A stretch of 64,000 nucleotides of DNA from Glycomyces luteolus (GCF_027622875.1 NZ_JAPZVP010000011.1:124001-188000); one strand, 5' to 3'. Shown: positions 22,976 to 32,479, numbered from the stretch's first letter. A program made the numbers and translations. The notes: generated by a model not told the origin, from the letters alone.

Positions 22976-25024
22976 GTGAGTGAGACCGCCCCGCCGCAGC
23001 CCGAACCCTCCTTCGAGTGGGCCCAACCCGGACGTTACCTGCGGTTCGACCACGGCGAGGACCACCCCGTCCGGATCGCCCGCTGGGCGACCGGTCCCGA
23101 CGGACCGTCGTTCGCCGCGCCCATGCCCATCGTCGACGTGAACACCGCCGGGGAGCCGCGCGCCCGCCACAATCAGAGCCTCCTGCATTGGGGCGCCGGG
23201 CTGCGCCTGCGCTACACCTTTCATGAATTCGACGGCAATGAGCTGCGGATTCACCAGCGTGAACCCGAGAGCGGGCTCGAAGTGACCAGCGTCTTCCGGG
23301 CGGCGGGGCCGGGCCTGCAGATCCGGCACACCGTTCGCAACGGCGCAGAAACCGGTATCATGCTGCTTTCGGTCACCTCCGCGCTCGTCGCCGTCCCCGA
23401 AGGCCCCCACGACCTGATCTGGGGAGAGAGCGAATGGCTCGCCGAAGGGCGCTGGCGCCAGCGGCCGATCGCCGAGCTGCTGCCGAACGTCAACCCGGAG
23501 TTCCACCACGGCCGCCGCAACCGCGGGAACTTCGGCGTGACCAGCCACGGGTCCTTTTCGAGCGGCGAGTTCCTGCCCACCGGCGTGCTCGCCGTCGCAG
23601 GCGGGCCATCGATCGCGTGGCAGGTCGAGACCAGCGCCGGATGGCACTGGGAGGCGACGCAGAACGAAGGCACGGTCACCGTCGGCGTGTACGGCGCGAC
23701 CGACCTGTACCACCAGTTCGCCCAGCACCTGGCCCCCGGCGAGGAGTTCACCTCGGTGCCCGCCGGGTTCTGCGTCGCTGACGGCGGACGGGACGCGGCA
23801 TTCGCGGCGCTCACCGACTACCGCCGCGCGATCCGCGAGCTGCGCCCGGTCGACGCCCGACTGCCGCTGGTCTACAACGACTTCATGAACACCCTCATGG
23901 CCGGGCCCTCGACCGAGAAGGAGCTGCCGCTCATCGAGGCAGCGGCCGAGGCCGGTGCGGAGTACTTCTGCATCGACGCCGGCTGGTACGGCACCGGCAA
24001 CTGGTGGACCGACTCGGGTGACTGGCACGAGGTCCCCGGGCTGTTCGACGGCGGCCTCATCTCGCTCATCGACGCGATCCGCGCCAAGGGCATGCGCCCG
24101 GGGATCTGGCTCGAACCCGAAGCCGTGGGCGGCAACGCGAAAGCGGGCAGGGAGCTGCCCGAGGAGGCGTTCTTCCAGCGGCACGGCCGCCGCGTCAACG
24201 AGACCGGGCACTTCCAGCTCGACTTCCGCCACCCGGCCGCCCGCGCGCTGCTGGACGAGGCCGTGGACCGGCTCGTGGACGAGTTCGGGATCGAGTTCTT
24301 CAAGCTCGACTACAACGTCAACTCCGGTGTGGGCACGGATGTGGACGCCGACGGCCCCGGGGCCGGGCTCCTCGGGCACACGCGGGCCTTCCGCGACTGG
24401 TTGAGCGACGCCCAGACTCGCCACCCGAACGTGCTGTTCGAGAACTGCGGTTCGGGCGCGATGCGCATGGACTACAACCTCCTTTCCGTGGCGCACCTGC
24501 AATCCACCAGCGACCAGCAGGACTTCCGGCTGTACGCGGCGATCGCCGCCGCCGCGCCCGCGAGCGTCCTCCCCGAGCAGGCCGGGAACTGGGCCTACCC
24601 GGCTGAGGAGATGAGCATCGAGGAGACGGCGTTCGCGATGACTGCGGGCGTCATGGGCCGGCTCTACCTCTCCGGGTTCCTCGGCGGGCTGAGCCCGGAG
24701 CGCTTCACGCTGGTGCGCGAGGCCATCGCGCTCCACAAGGACTGGCGCCACCGCATCGCCAAGTCGCACCCGGTGTGGCCGCTCGGCCTTCCCGGATGGG
24801 ACGACGACGTGATCGCGCTGCAACTGGACACCGGCGACGAGTCGCTGCTGGCGCTGTGGGGGCGCGGCGAAGCCGCCGAGATCGCGCTGCCGGGGCTGCG
24901 CGGGCGGACTTTCGAGCAGGTCTATCCGGTCGCCTTGCCACAGTGGACGATCCGCGAGGACGGCGGCGTGCCGATCGTGGAGGTGCCCACCGGCAACGCC
25001 GCTCGCATCTTCGCGGTGCGGTAG
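22976..25024 (+). CDS. Alpha-galactosidase, GH36
   Basis: A 682-residue cytoplasmic GH36 enzyme (no signal peptide). GTG 22976 is preceded by TGGAG. The N-terminal beta-supersandwich covers about residues 1-295. The (beta/alpha)8 barrel begins LPLVYNDFMNTLM and includes CIDAGWYG. The nucleophile Asp lies in FFKLDYN. Substrate contacts lie in ENCGSGAMRMDYN, and the acid/base Asp in LQSTSDQQDF. A C-terminal beta-sandwich closes the protein. It would hydrolyse alpha-1,6-galactosides such as raffinose-type sugars or galactomannan fragments. It opens the galactoside island and has its own promoter and terminator. Confidence 0.92.
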   Translation: MSETAPPQPEPSFEWAQPGRYLRFDHGEDHPVRIARWATGPDGPSFAAPMPIVDVNTAGEPRARHNQSLLHWGAGLRLRYTFHEFDGNELRIHQREPESGLEVTSVFRAAGPGLQIRHTVRNGAETGIMLLSVTSALVAVPEGPHDLIWGESEWLAEGRWRQRPIAELLPNVNPEFHHGRRNRGNFGVTSHGSFSSGEFLPTGVLAVAGGPSIAWQVETSAGWHWEATQNEGTVTVGVYGATDLYHQFAQHLAPGEEFTSVPAGFCVADGGRDAAFAALTDYRRAIRELRPVDARLPLVYNDFMNTLMAGPSTEKELPLIEAAAEAGAEYFCIDAGWYGTGNWWTDSGDWHEVPGLFDGGLISLIDAIRAKGMRPGIWLEPEAVGGNAKAGRELPEEAFFQRHGRRVNETGHFQLDFRHPAARALLDEAVDRLVDEFGIEFFKLDYNVNSGVGTDVDADGPGAGLLGHTRAFRDWLSDAQTRHPNVLFENCGSGAMRMDYNLLSVAHLQSTSDQQDFRLYAAIAAAAPASVLPEQAGNWAYPAEEMSIEETAFAMTAGVMGRLYLSGFLGGLSPERFTLVREAIALHKDWRHRIAKSHPVWPLGLPGWDDDVIALQLDTGDESLLALWGRGEAAEIALPGLRGRTFEQVYPVALPQWTIREDGGVPIVEVPTGNAARIFAVR

Positions 25025-25038
25025 CGAAGCAACGATGG

Positions 25039-25069
25039 GGCCTTTCCGGATTGCGGCATCCGGAAGGCC
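25039..25069 (+). terminator. GH36 terminator
   Basis: Stem GGCCTTTCCGGAT / ATCCGGAAGGCC with one bulged T and a 6-nt loop, 15 bp after the GH36 stop codon. Confidence 0.6.
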
Positions 25070-25111
25070 TCGTCGCCAATGCCCGAGTTGTGTGGATCAG
25101 TGAAAGATTCG

Positions 25112-25147
25112 ATCAATCATCTATTGATTGATGCCTATACCAGGCAT
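25112..25147. promoter_or_regulatory. Two abutting inverted repeats, candidate operators of the importer operon
   Basis: The first repeat has perfect 8-bp arms ATCAATCA / TGATTGAT with a 5-bp spacer (25112-25132). The second has perfect 6-bp arms ATGCCT / AGGCAT with a 5-bp spacer (25131-25147). They lie about 150 bp upstream of the first translated frame of the importer operon. No regulator gene is adjacent; the AraC gene at 34636 is a possible partner. Confidence 0.45.
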
Positions 25148-25290
25148 AACGCTCATGAACAGTAACGATATTTCGACTATCCGAACGCTCCGACAGTAAA
25201 GATCAGATCTTTTTTCGTTCAGAGCATTGACGAAGTTGAGTGATCGATTTACCGTGAACATTCACGAATCTGGATCGCAAAGGAGCGGGC

Positions 25291-25353
25291 GTGAGCGTCT
25301 TGAGCTGGGAGTGTCGCCTAACGGCACACAGGACGACCGGAGCGGAACGGTGA
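25291..25353 (+). CDS. Possible 20-residue upstream peptide overlapping the permease start
   Basis: GTG 25291 has a near-ideal AAAGGAG box, and the frame encodes 20 residues (VSVLSWECRLTAHRTTGAER) before TGA at 25351-25353. That TGA overlaps the permease GTG at 25350 (GTGA), the arrangement of translational coupling. It resembles a leader peptide, but the sequence matches no class I know. It could be chance, or the result of a small indel that removed the permease's true N-terminus. Confidence 0.35.
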   Translation: MSVLSWECRLTAHRTTGAER

Positions 25354-26303
25354 CCGCGGCAGTGGAGGCGCCGACCGCGGCCACCGTCCGCGAGCGGCGC
25401 CGAAAGACGCGCCGGCGGAACCTGCGGCGGCATTGGCAGCTGTACGTGCTGCTGGTGCTTCCGGTGGCGTACTTCGTGATCTTCCAGTACATCCCGATGG
25501 CGAACAACGTGATCGCCTTCAAGGACTACAACGTGGTCCAGGGCATCTGGGGTTCGCCCTGGGCCGGGTTCGACCACTTCGAGCGGTTCTTCGCCAACCC
25601 GGTCGCCTGGGACCTGATCCGCAACACGTTGATGCTGAGCCTCTACGGCTTCCTGGCCGGATTCCCGATCCCGATCATCCTCGCTCTGGCCCTGAACGAG
25701 GTGCGGGCGCGCTTCTTCAAGCGCACGGTCCAGATGGTGACCTACGCACCGCACTTCATCTCGACGGTCATCGTCGTCTCAATGCTCATCCTGATCTTCT
25801 CCCCGCGCATCGGGTTCATGTCGGATGCGCTGGGCTTCTTCGGGATGGACTCGAACCTGCTCGCGGATCCTGACGCGTTCCGCAGCGTGTACGTGTGGAG
25901 CGACATCTGGCAGACCGCGGGGTACTCGGCGATCATCTACATGGCCGCGCTCGCGGGGATCGACGTGAGCCTGTACGAGGCCGCCCGCCTCGACGGGGCG
26001 TCCCGGTTGCAGAAGATCTGGCATGTGGACCTGCCGGGGATCGCGCCCACGGTCGTCGTGGTGATGATCCTGAGCGTCGGCTCGGTGATGGCGATCGGGT
26101 TCGAGAAGGCGTTCCTGCTGCAGAACCCCCTCAACCTCTCGCAGTCGGAGATCATCGCGACCTACACGTACAAGATCGGCCTGCTCAACGCCGACTTCAG
26201 CCTGGCGACGGCGGTCGGGCTGTTCAACTCCGTCATCAACCTCGTCCTCCTCCTTGCGGTCAACACCGTCTCCAAGCGCGTGACCGGCAACGGACTCTGG
26301 TGA
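25350..26303 (+). CDS. Carbohydrate ABC transporter permease, LplB type
   Basis: A 317-residue inner-membrane permease with six predicted helices after an Arg-rich cytoplasmic start (RERRRKTRRRNLRRHWQLY). The family marks FQYIPMANNVIAFKDYN and the cytoplasmic EAA loop YEAARLDGASRLQKIWHVDLPGI are clear. GTG 25350 has GGAG 7 nt upstream; the frame is open further up (ATG 25227), but homology starts after 25350. It works with the YtcP-type permease and the lipoprotein below. No ATPase gene is present, so a shared MsiK-like ATPase is expected elsewhere. Confidence 0.9.
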   Translation: MTAAVEAPTAATVRERRRKTRRRNLRRHWQLYVLLVLPVAYFVIFQYIPMANNVIAFKDYNVVQGIWGSPWAGFDHFERFFANPVAWDLIRNTLMLSLYGFLAGFPIPIILALALNEVRARFFKRTVQMVTYAPHFISTVIVVSMLILIFSPRIGFMSDALGFFGMDSNLLADPDAFRSVYVWSDIWQTAGYSAIIYMAALAGIDVSLYEAARLDGASRLQKIWHVDLPGIAPTVVVVMILSVGSVMAIGFEKAFLLQNPLNLSQSEIIATYTYKIGLLNADFSLATAVGLFNSVINLVLLLAVNTVSKRVTGNGLW

Positions 26304-26317
26304 AGGGAGCCCCTGCA

Positions 26318-27277
26318 ATGACTATCGAGACCGCTACTCGGGCCGAGCCCGAGACCGCCCCCGAAATCAAGGCCCGCAAGCCGAAACGCCGCCGCGCCAC
26401 CCAGGTGCAGGACACCCGCGTGGACCGGATCTTCATGGTCGGCGTCTACGCCCTCCTGACGACCTTCCTGCTCATCGTGCTCGTGCCGCTGATCAACATC
26501 GTGGCCAGCTCCTTCTCCAGCCCCGCGGCGGTGTCGGGCGGCCGGGTGTTCCTGTGGCCGGTCGACTTCACCTTCATCGGCTACAAGGCGGTGCTGACCA
26601 GCGACGCCATCATCACCGGCTTCGGCAACTCGCTGTTCTACGCCGGCGTCGGAACGCTCGTCAGCGTCGCTCTCACGGTGATGATCGCCTACCCGCTCTC
26701 CCGCAGCGAACTGGTGGGACGCAAGGTCTTCATCGGCGGCGTCCTGTTCACGATGCTGTTCTCCGGCGGGCTGATCCCGACCTACATGGTCGTCCGGGCC
26801 CTCGGCCTGCTGGACACCCGCTGGGCGCTGATCCTGCCTGCCGCGATCGGGGCCTGGCAGGTGCTCATCGCCATGACCTTCTTCCGCTCCTCGATCCCCG
26901 GCGAGCTCTATGAAGCGGCGCAACTCGACGGCGCCAGTGATCTGCGGTTCCTGTGGTCGATCGTGCTGCCGCTTTCGAAACCGCTGCTGGCGGTCATCGC
27001 GCTCATGTACGGCATCGGGCAGTGGAACTCCTACTTCAGCGCCCTGATCTACCTGCGGAGCGAAGAGCTGTACCCCTTGCAGCTGGTACTGCGGAACATC
27101 CTGATCGTCAACAACACCGGCGGAACGAACCTCGCCGATCAGATGGCGGCCGAGCAGATGGCCGACCTCATGAAGTTCTCCCTCATCGTCGTGTCCACAG
27201 TGCCGGTCATGCTCGTGTACCCGTTCGTGGCAAGGCACTTCACCAAGGGCGTGATGCTCGGCTCCGTCAAGGGCTAG
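26318..27277 (+). CDS. Carbohydrate ABC transporter permease, YtcP/AraQ type
   Basis: A 319-residue second permease starting at ATG 26318 with GAAGGGA. It has a basic N-terminal tail (KARKPKRRRATQ) and six helices. The EAA loop is YEAAQLDGASDLRFLWSIVLPLSKP, and the protein ends with the family-typical FVARHFTKGVMLGSVKG. It pairs with the LplB-type subunit encoded 14 bp upstream. The gap to the binding-protein gene is 91 bp. Confidence 0.92.
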   Translation: MTIETATRAEPETAPEIKARKPKRRRATQVQDTRVDRIFMVGVYALLTTFLLIVLVPLINIVASSFSSPAAVSGGRVFLWPVDFTFIGYKAVLTSDAIITGFGNSLFYAGVGTLVSVALTVMIAYPLSRSELVGRKVFIGGVLFTMLFSGGLIPTYMVVRALGLLDTRWALILPAAIGAWQVLIAMTFFRSSIPGELYEAAQLDGASDLRFLWSIVLPLSKPLLAVIALMYGIGQWNSYFSALIYLRSEELYPLQLVLRNILIVNNTGGTNLADQMAAEQMADLMKFSLIVVSTVPVMLVYPFVARHFTKGVMLGSVKG

Positions 27278-27368
27278 AGCGCCGCTACCCCGAGTTTTTT
27301 CGCCGTAGCCGGCTCGACGGCGTTCCCCCTCACTCCCGTCAACTCCTCAAACCGAAAGGCAGTCAACG

Positions 27369-29021
27369 ATGACCAGCAGATTCGCCCGAGCGGCAGCGGC
27401 CGGAGCGGCGCTCGCCGTGTCGGCCAGCGCGTTCGCCGCGTGCTCCTCGGAGCCGGAGACCACTCCGGACGACGTGATCACCGTCTTCGCCCCGCAAGGC
27501 GAAGACGCGGACCTGGACACGAACGCCTTCACGAAGGTGATAGAAGAGAAGTTCGACGTCGACCTCCAGTTCGAGACGACGACGTGGGACGGGGCCGCGG
27601 CCGGGGAGAAGCGGCAGATCTCCCTCGCCAGCGGCGACTACCCGGACGCTTACATGCTCATTCCATGGGTCGACCAGTTCTCCAGCGATGAGCTGGTGAA
27701 GCTCGGCGGTCAGGGGGTGATCCTGCCGCTCGACGACCTGATCGGCGAGGACACCCCGAACCTCACCGCCGCGTTCGAGAAGGAGCCGGGATTCAAGGAA
27801 CTGGCGACGTCCCCGGACGGGAAGATCTGGGGCATTCCCGCGTGGAACGACTGCTACCACTGCTCGTATCCCTCGAAGCTGTGGATGAACTCCACTTGGC
27901 TGGAGGCCGTCGACCTGCCCCAGCCCACCACGCCCGAAGAGCTTCGGACGGTGCTCGAGGCGTTCAAGACGCAGGACCCCAACGGGAACGGGAAGGCCGA
28001 CGAGATCCCGCTCTCCGCGGCGGGCGGCAGCTCGCTCTTGTCGTACCTGATGAACCCGTTCGTCTACACCGCGGAGATGTACTCGAACGCGGAGGGCACC
28101 ACCCCGGCCACGCTCGGGGCCGTCAACGGCGAGGTCGTCCTGCAGCCCACCCGAGACGAATGGCGCGATGCGATCGCCTACGTCGCTTCCCTGTACGAGG
28201 ACGGCCTGATCGACGAGGGCGCCTTCACGCAGAACGGCGAGGCGCTCAATGCCAAGGGCAACAGCGCGGAGGGCGTGATCCTCGGATCGGTCGCCGTCAT
28301 GCACCCCTGGTTCGTGACCAACGACCACGAGGACGGGCGTTACGGGCAGTACGACGCGGTCGCGCCGCTGACCGGACCGAACGGCAGCGACGCGACGTAC
28401 AGCGGTGGGGGCGCCGGCGCCGCACCCGGCGCGACCTTCGTGATCACGAACCGCTCCAGCGAGGCCAAGCAGAAGAAGCTCATGCAGATTCTCGACTTCA
28501 TGGTCTCGTATGACGGGCACCTGCAGGGCGAGTTCGGCGTCGAGGGCGTCAACTGGTCCCGCCCCGAGGCGGGCGATGTGGCCCTGGACGAGGCCCTGGA
28601 GCCGAACTTCAAGACCCTCACGCCTCCCGAGGGCGAGGGCACGAACAACTCGTGGGGTCCGATCGCGCAGTTCTTCAGCGACGCGGAGTTCCGCAACAGC
28701 CAGGTCACCGCGACGGACATCTACACTCCCGAGGGCTATGAGCGCCGTCTGTTCGAAGCCACGAAGCTCTACGAGGGCCACGAGTCCGCCGAGCTGTTCC
28801 CCTACTGGGAGGTGGGGGTGACCGGCGAGACCGCCACTGAGCTCTCGACGATCCAGACGAACGTGGAGAACTTCGTCGTCCAGGCGAGCGCGGAGTTCGT
28901 CACCGGCGTCCGCGACATCGAGAGCGATGAGGACTGGGCCGAGTTCCAGCAGAACCTGACCGACCTCGGCGCCGAACGGTACGTCGAGATCTACCAAGAG
29001 GCCTGGGACGCCTCGAAGTAG
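27369..29021 (+). CDS. Extracellular solute-binding lipoprotein, LplA type
   Basis: A 550-residue lipoprotein. The signal peptide ends ASAFAAC with Cys at residue 24 as the lipidation site, followed by an SSEPETTPDD linker. The two-lobed family-1 binding fold shows SGDYPDAYML and the EF-hand-like calcium loop DPNGNGKADEIPLS, a hallmark of the LplA/YtcQ group. Its length (over 500 residues) is also typical of this group and greater than MalE-like proteins. The ligand is probably an oligosaccharide released from galactan or arabinogalactan, judging by the GH2 and GH43 genes that follow. Confidence 0.9.
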   Translation: MTSRFARAAAAGAALAVSASAFAACSSEPETTPDDVITVFAPQGEDADLDTNAFTKVIEEKFDVDLQFETTTWDGAAAGEKRQISLASGDYPDAYMLIPWVDQFSSDELVKLGGQGVILPLDDLIGEDTPNLTAAFEKEPGFKELATSPDGKIWGIPAWNDCYHCSYPSKLWMNSTWLEAVDLPQPTTPEELRTVLEAFKTQDPNGNGKADEIPLSAAGGSSLLSYLMNPFVYTAEMYSNAEGTTPATLGAVNGEVVLQPTRDEWRDAIAYVASLYEDGLIDEGAFTQNGEALNAKGNSAEGVILGSVAVMHPWFVTNDHEDGRYGQYDAVAPLTGPNGSDATYSGGGAGAAPGATFVITNRSSEAKQKKLMQILDFMVSYDGHLQGEFGVEGVNWSRPEAGDVALDEALEPNFKTLTPPEGEGTNNSWGPIAQFFSDAEFRNSQVTATDIYTPEGYERRLFEATKLYEGHESAELFPYWEVGVTGETATELSTIQTNVENFVVQASAEFVTGVRDIESDEDWAEFQQNLTDLGAERYVEIYQEAWDASK

Positions 29022-29033
29022 CTCCCCCTACTG

Positions 29034-29071
29034 GTGGGCCGCCTCCGGGTCAAGACGAGGAGGCGGCCCAC
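29034..29071 (+). terminator. Terminator after the importer operon
   Basis: A perfect 13-bp stem GTGGGCCGCCTCC / GGAGGCGGCCCAC with a 12-nt loop, 12 bp after the binding-protein stop. It may attenuate rather than fully block expression of the downstream GH2 and GH43 genes. Confidence 0.7.
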
Positions 29072-29103
29072 TGTCACGACACCTATTGAAAGGCCCCGGC
29101 AGC

Positions 29104-31527
29104 ATGATCCGCGAGCGGCGATTCATCAACGGCGACTGGAAGTTCGACTTCGGCGAGCATCCCGAGGCGGAACTGGAGGCGTCGGATCCACAGTGGTATG
29201 ACGTGGGCCTGCCGCACTCCTTCGAGCTCCCGGACTTCCGCGAGCACAAGATCTATGTCGGCCACGGCTGCTACCGGCGCACCATCGAGGTGGACGAGAC
29301 GTGGCTGGGCAAGTGGATCGCGCTGGAGTTCCTCGGTGTCTTCCAAGTGGCCGAGGTGTTCGTGAACGGCCGCTTCGCGGGCCGCCACGAGGGCGGCTAC
29401 ACACCGTTCACAGTGGACATATCCGATGCCGTCACCGCCGGGGCGAACGACGTGTTCGTGCGGGTGAACAATCTGTGGAACGCGCGCCTGGCGCCGCGCG
29501 CCGGCGATTACAGCTTCGGCGGCGGGATCAACCGCGACGTGAGCCTCATCGTCGCCGACCGGGTGCGCATCGACTGGTACGGCATCGGTGTCACCACACC
29601 GGAAGTGAGCCGCGAGCGCGCCACGGTGGCCGCTTCCGTGGAGGTCGTCAACGACGAACCCTGGCCGGTCCAGGTCAGCGTGGCGGCTGTGGTCTCCGAC
29701 CCCGAACGCTCGGTCGCGTCGCTGCCGACCATGCACCGGAGGATCCCCGCCCGGTCTCGCGCAGTGGTGGAACTCGAAGGGGTCGTGGCGAATCCGATCC
29801 TGTGGCATCCCGACCATCCGCACCGCTACAAGCTGACGGCTTCGGTATCGGTCGACGGCATCGCCCGCGACTCGCAGACCACACACTTCGGCTTCCGCTG
29901 GTTCGAGTTCACCGCCGATCGCGGTTTCTTCCTCAACGGCGAGCACCTCTACCTTCACGGTGCGAACGTCCACCAGAACCGCGGTGGCTGGGGCGACGCC
30001 GGCACGCGGGCGTCCATCCGCCGCGACATCGCGATGGTGAAGGAGCTGGGGATGAACATCATCCGAGGCTCCCACTACCCGCACCACCCTTACTTCGCCG
30101 AGGAATGCGACCGCCAGGGGATCCTGTTCTGGTCCGAGCTCCACTTCTGGGGCATGGGCGGCCCGAGCGACGACGGCTACTGGTTCGCCAGCGCCTATCC
30201 GGTGAACGAGGCCGACGAGGCCGAGTTCGAAGAGAGCCTGCGCCTGGCGTTGCGGGAGATGATCCGCACCCACCGCAACCATCCGAGCATCATCACCTGG
30301 AGCATCGGCAACGAGGCGTTCTTCAGCGACGACGCGGTGATCGGCAAGGCCAAGGCGCTCACCGTGGAACTGGTCGCGCTCGCGAAGGAGCTCGACCCGA
30401 CTCGGCCCGCAGCGGTCGGCGGTGCGCAGCGCAAGGGCTTCGACGTGCTCGGCGACATCGCCGGCTACAACGGCGACGGCGCGGAGCTCTTCATGGACCC
30501 CGGGTTCCCGAGTGTCGTCTCGGAGCACCACGGCGTGATCGGCCCCGGTCCCGGCAAGTACGAGGTGCGGTGGGAGCACGGGGTCGAGGTCGACTACCCG
30601 TGGCGCTCAGGGAAGATCTTCTGGTGCGCCTTCCACTACAAGACGATCGCGCCGGGGGCCGGCCTGCAAGGCCTCGCCGACTACTTCCGCAGGCCCAAAC
30701 GGGCTTACTACTGGTACCGCGAGCAGTTGCGCGGGATCGCCCCGCCCGTCTTCCCCGAACCCGGGACGGCGGCCGCGCTGCGGCTGCGCACCGACACTGA
30801 GACGATCCCGACCGACGGCACCGGCGACGCGAGGATCGAAGTCGAGCTCGTCGACGAGCGCGGGGTCCGCGTGGCCGACGACCGGCCGATCCGCCTCACC
30901 GTAGTCGAGGGCGAGGCGCTGTTCCCTTCAGGGCAGAGCATCACGCTGTCTCCGGAGACCAGCAGCGTCTGGGATGGGGCAGGGGCGATCGAAGTGCGCT
31001 CCTATGCGCCTGGGTCGCAGCGTATCCGCGCCACCGCCGATGGCATGGCGCCGGCCGAGATCGTGCTGACCGCGACCGGTCGAGGGCGGCCGCTCGGCTC
31101 GGCGCGGCGGCTCCCGCCGCGCGCGCCGTACCTGACCGAACCGCCGCCGGGTGGCGGCTACATCTCGCTGGCGGCCTACCGCCCGGTGAAGACCAGCAGC
31201 GCCGCCCCGGGGCACCATGGCGGCAATGCGACCGAATCGGGCGGCTCGTGCTGGCGCGCGATGCGGCGGGAACCGGGCGAGTGGATCGCCGCGAGCCTCG
31301 AGTTCCCGTACTTGATCAGCCGGGTCGAGATCGACTTCGCCGAGGCGCCGAGCAGCCCGTGGCTGGTCGAATCGGCCGAGGACGGGCACGAGTTCACGAC
31401 ACTGCACCGGGGCGAGCCCGGTAGCGTTCGCTCGGTCAAGGTCGAATTCGAGCTGCGGACGGCCACGGCGGTCCGCGTGTACTTCCCAGAGCAACCCATC
31501 GACATCGAGGAGATCCGTGTCCACTGA
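29104..31527 (+). CDS. Glycoside hydrolase family 2 protein (beta-galactosidase/beta-glucuronidase-like)
   Basis: An 807-residue cytoplasmic enzyme from ATG 29104 (GAAAGG upstream). The order is a sugar-binding jelly roll (FINGDWKFDFG, GLPHSF), an immunoglobulin-like domain, then the TIM barrel (HGANVHQNRGGWGDAG, RGSHYPHHPYFAEECDRQGILFWSE). The acid/base Glu is in WSIGNEAFF and the probable nucleophile in VVSEHHG. Further sandwich domains follow, and the C-terminal 130 residues look like a discoidin/F5-8 type module (YRPVKTSSAAPGHHGGNATESG). The exact sugar cannot be read. Neighbouring GH43 and the importer suggest an oligosaccharide of galactose, glucuronate or arabinose. Confidence 0.88.
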   Translation: MIRERRFINGDWKFDFGEHPEAELEASDPQWYDVGLPHSFELPDFREHKIYVGHGCYRRTIEVDETWLGKWIALEFLGVFQVAEVFVNGRFAGRHEGGYTPFTVDISDAVTAGANDVFVRVNNLWNARLAPRAGDYSFGGGINRDVSLIVADRVRIDWYGIGVTTPEVSRERATVAASVEVVNDEPWPVQVSVAAVVSDPERSVASLPTMHRRIPARSRAVVELEGVVANPILWHPDHPHRYKLTASVSVDGIARDSQTTHFGFRWFEFTADRGFFLNGEHLYLHGANVHQNRGGWGDAGTRASIRRDIAMVKELGMNIIRGSHYPHHPYFAEECDRQGILFWSELHFWGMGGPSDDGYWFASAYPVNEADEAEFEESLRLALREMIRTHRNHPSIITWSIGNEAFFSDDAVIGKAKALTVELVALAKELDPTRPAAVGGAQRKGFDVLGDIAGYNGDGAELFMDPGFPSVVSEHHGVIGPGPGKYEVRWEHGVEVDYPWRSGKIFWCAFHYKTIAPGAGLQGLADYFRRPKRAYYWYREQLRGIAPPVFPEPGTAAALRLRTDTETIPTDGTGDARIEVELVDERGVRVADDRPIRLTVVEGEALFPSGQSITLSPETSSVWDGAGAIEVRSYAPGSQRIRATADGMAPAEIVLTATGRGRPLGSARRLPPRAPYLTEPPPGGGYISLAAYRPVKTSSAAPGHHGGNATESGGSCWRAMRREPGEWIAASLEFPYLISRVEIDFAEAPSSPWLVESAEDGHEFTTLHRGEPGSVRSVKVEFELRTATAVRVYFPEQPIDIEEIRVH

Positions 31528-32467
31528 ATCCGAATACGCGGGCTACCTGTACGCGTATTTCAAGCGCGAGGGCGCCGACGGCGAGCAGGTCTACTTCGCC
31601 TTGAGCGAGGGCGACGACCCGCTGCGCTTCAAGGACCTCAACGGCGGCAAGCCGGTCCTGCGCTCCACCTCTGGCGAAGGCGGCGTGCGCGACCACCACA
31701 TCGTGCGCTCCCCGGAAGGCGATCGGTTCTACCTGGTCGCCACCGACCTGTGCCTGTACAAGAGCATGGACTGGGACCGGCACCAGCGGTGGGGCAGCCG
31801 CTCGATCATGGTCTGGGAGTCCGGGGATCTCGTGGACTGGGGCGAGGGCCGGCTGGTGGAGGTCGCGCCGCCGGAGGCCGGCAACACGTGGGCGCCCGAG
31901 TCGGTGTGGGACCCCGAGCAGGAGGCCTACCTCGTGCACTGGTCGTCGAAGCTCTACGACGGCCCTGAGCACGAAGGCGAGACCTACAACCGGATCGTGT
32001 GCGCGACCACGCGCGACTTCCGGGAGTTCTCCGAGCCGCAGGTGTGGATCGACCGGGGCTGGAACACGATCGACGCCACGGTGATCGAGCACGAGGGCGT
32101 CTACTACCGCTACCTCAAGGACGAGCGCAGCCGCACTCACGGTGTGCCACATGGCAAGTCGATCTTCTCCGAGACCGCGACCTCCCTCATGGGCGAGTGG
32201 AAGCCGCTGGCCGAGGGCATCGGCCTGGGGCCGGTCAGCCAGGGCGAGGGGCCGCTCGTGTACAAGTCGAACACCGAGGACAAGTGGTACCTCTGGATCG
32301 ACGAGTTCAGGCCCGATCGCCGGTACGTGCCGTTCGAGACCACCGATCTCGCGGGCGGTGCATGGACGCCCTCCGAGGGCTTCCTGCTGCCGGAGGACCC
32401 GTGCCACGGCGTCGTGCTGCCGGTGACCGCCGCGGAGCACGAGCGTCTGACCGCCGCCTGGGCCTGA
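31517..32467 (+). CDS. Glycoside hydrolase family 43 protein
   Basis: A 316-residue cytoplasmic five-bladed beta-propeller hydrolase. Its GTG start (31517) lies inside the end of the GH2 gene, so the two are translationally coupled. The general base is expected in VRDHHIVRSPEGDRFYLVATDL and the general acid in NTWAPESVWDPEQEAYLVHWSS. The pKa-modulating Asp lies in TIDATVIEHEG. Members act as alpha-L-arabinofuranosidases, beta-xylosidases or exo-galactanases. The subfamily cannot be decided here. It ends the rightward operon at a strong terminator. Confidence 0.87.
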   Translation: MSTESEYAGYLYAYFKREGADGEQVYFALSEGDDPLRFKDLNGGKPVLRSTSGEGGVRDHHIVRSPEGDRFYLVATDLCLYKSMDWDRHQRWGSRSIMVWESGDLVDWGEGRLVEVAPPEAGNTWAPESVWDPEQEAYLVHWSSKLYDGPEHEGETYNRIVCATTRDFREFSEPQVWIDRGWNTIDATVIEHEGVYYRYLKDERSRTHGVPHGKSIFSETATSLMGEWKPLAEGIGLGPVSQGEGPLVYKSNTEDKWYLWIDEFRPDRRYVPFETTDLAGGAWTPSEGFLLPEDPCHGVVLPVTAAEHERLTAAWA

Positions 32468-32479
32468 CGGAGACGAACG

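Larger units (their letters stand above)
25025..25290. other. Intergenic control region upstream of the LplB-type importer
   Basis: The first 45 bp hold the GH36 terminator. From 25090 the DNA is AT-rich and holds two adjacent perfect inverted repeats (25112-25132 and 25131-25147) and an AAAGATC-A-GATCTTT dyad at 25198-25212 followed by a T-run. No gene is seen. Confidence 0.5.
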
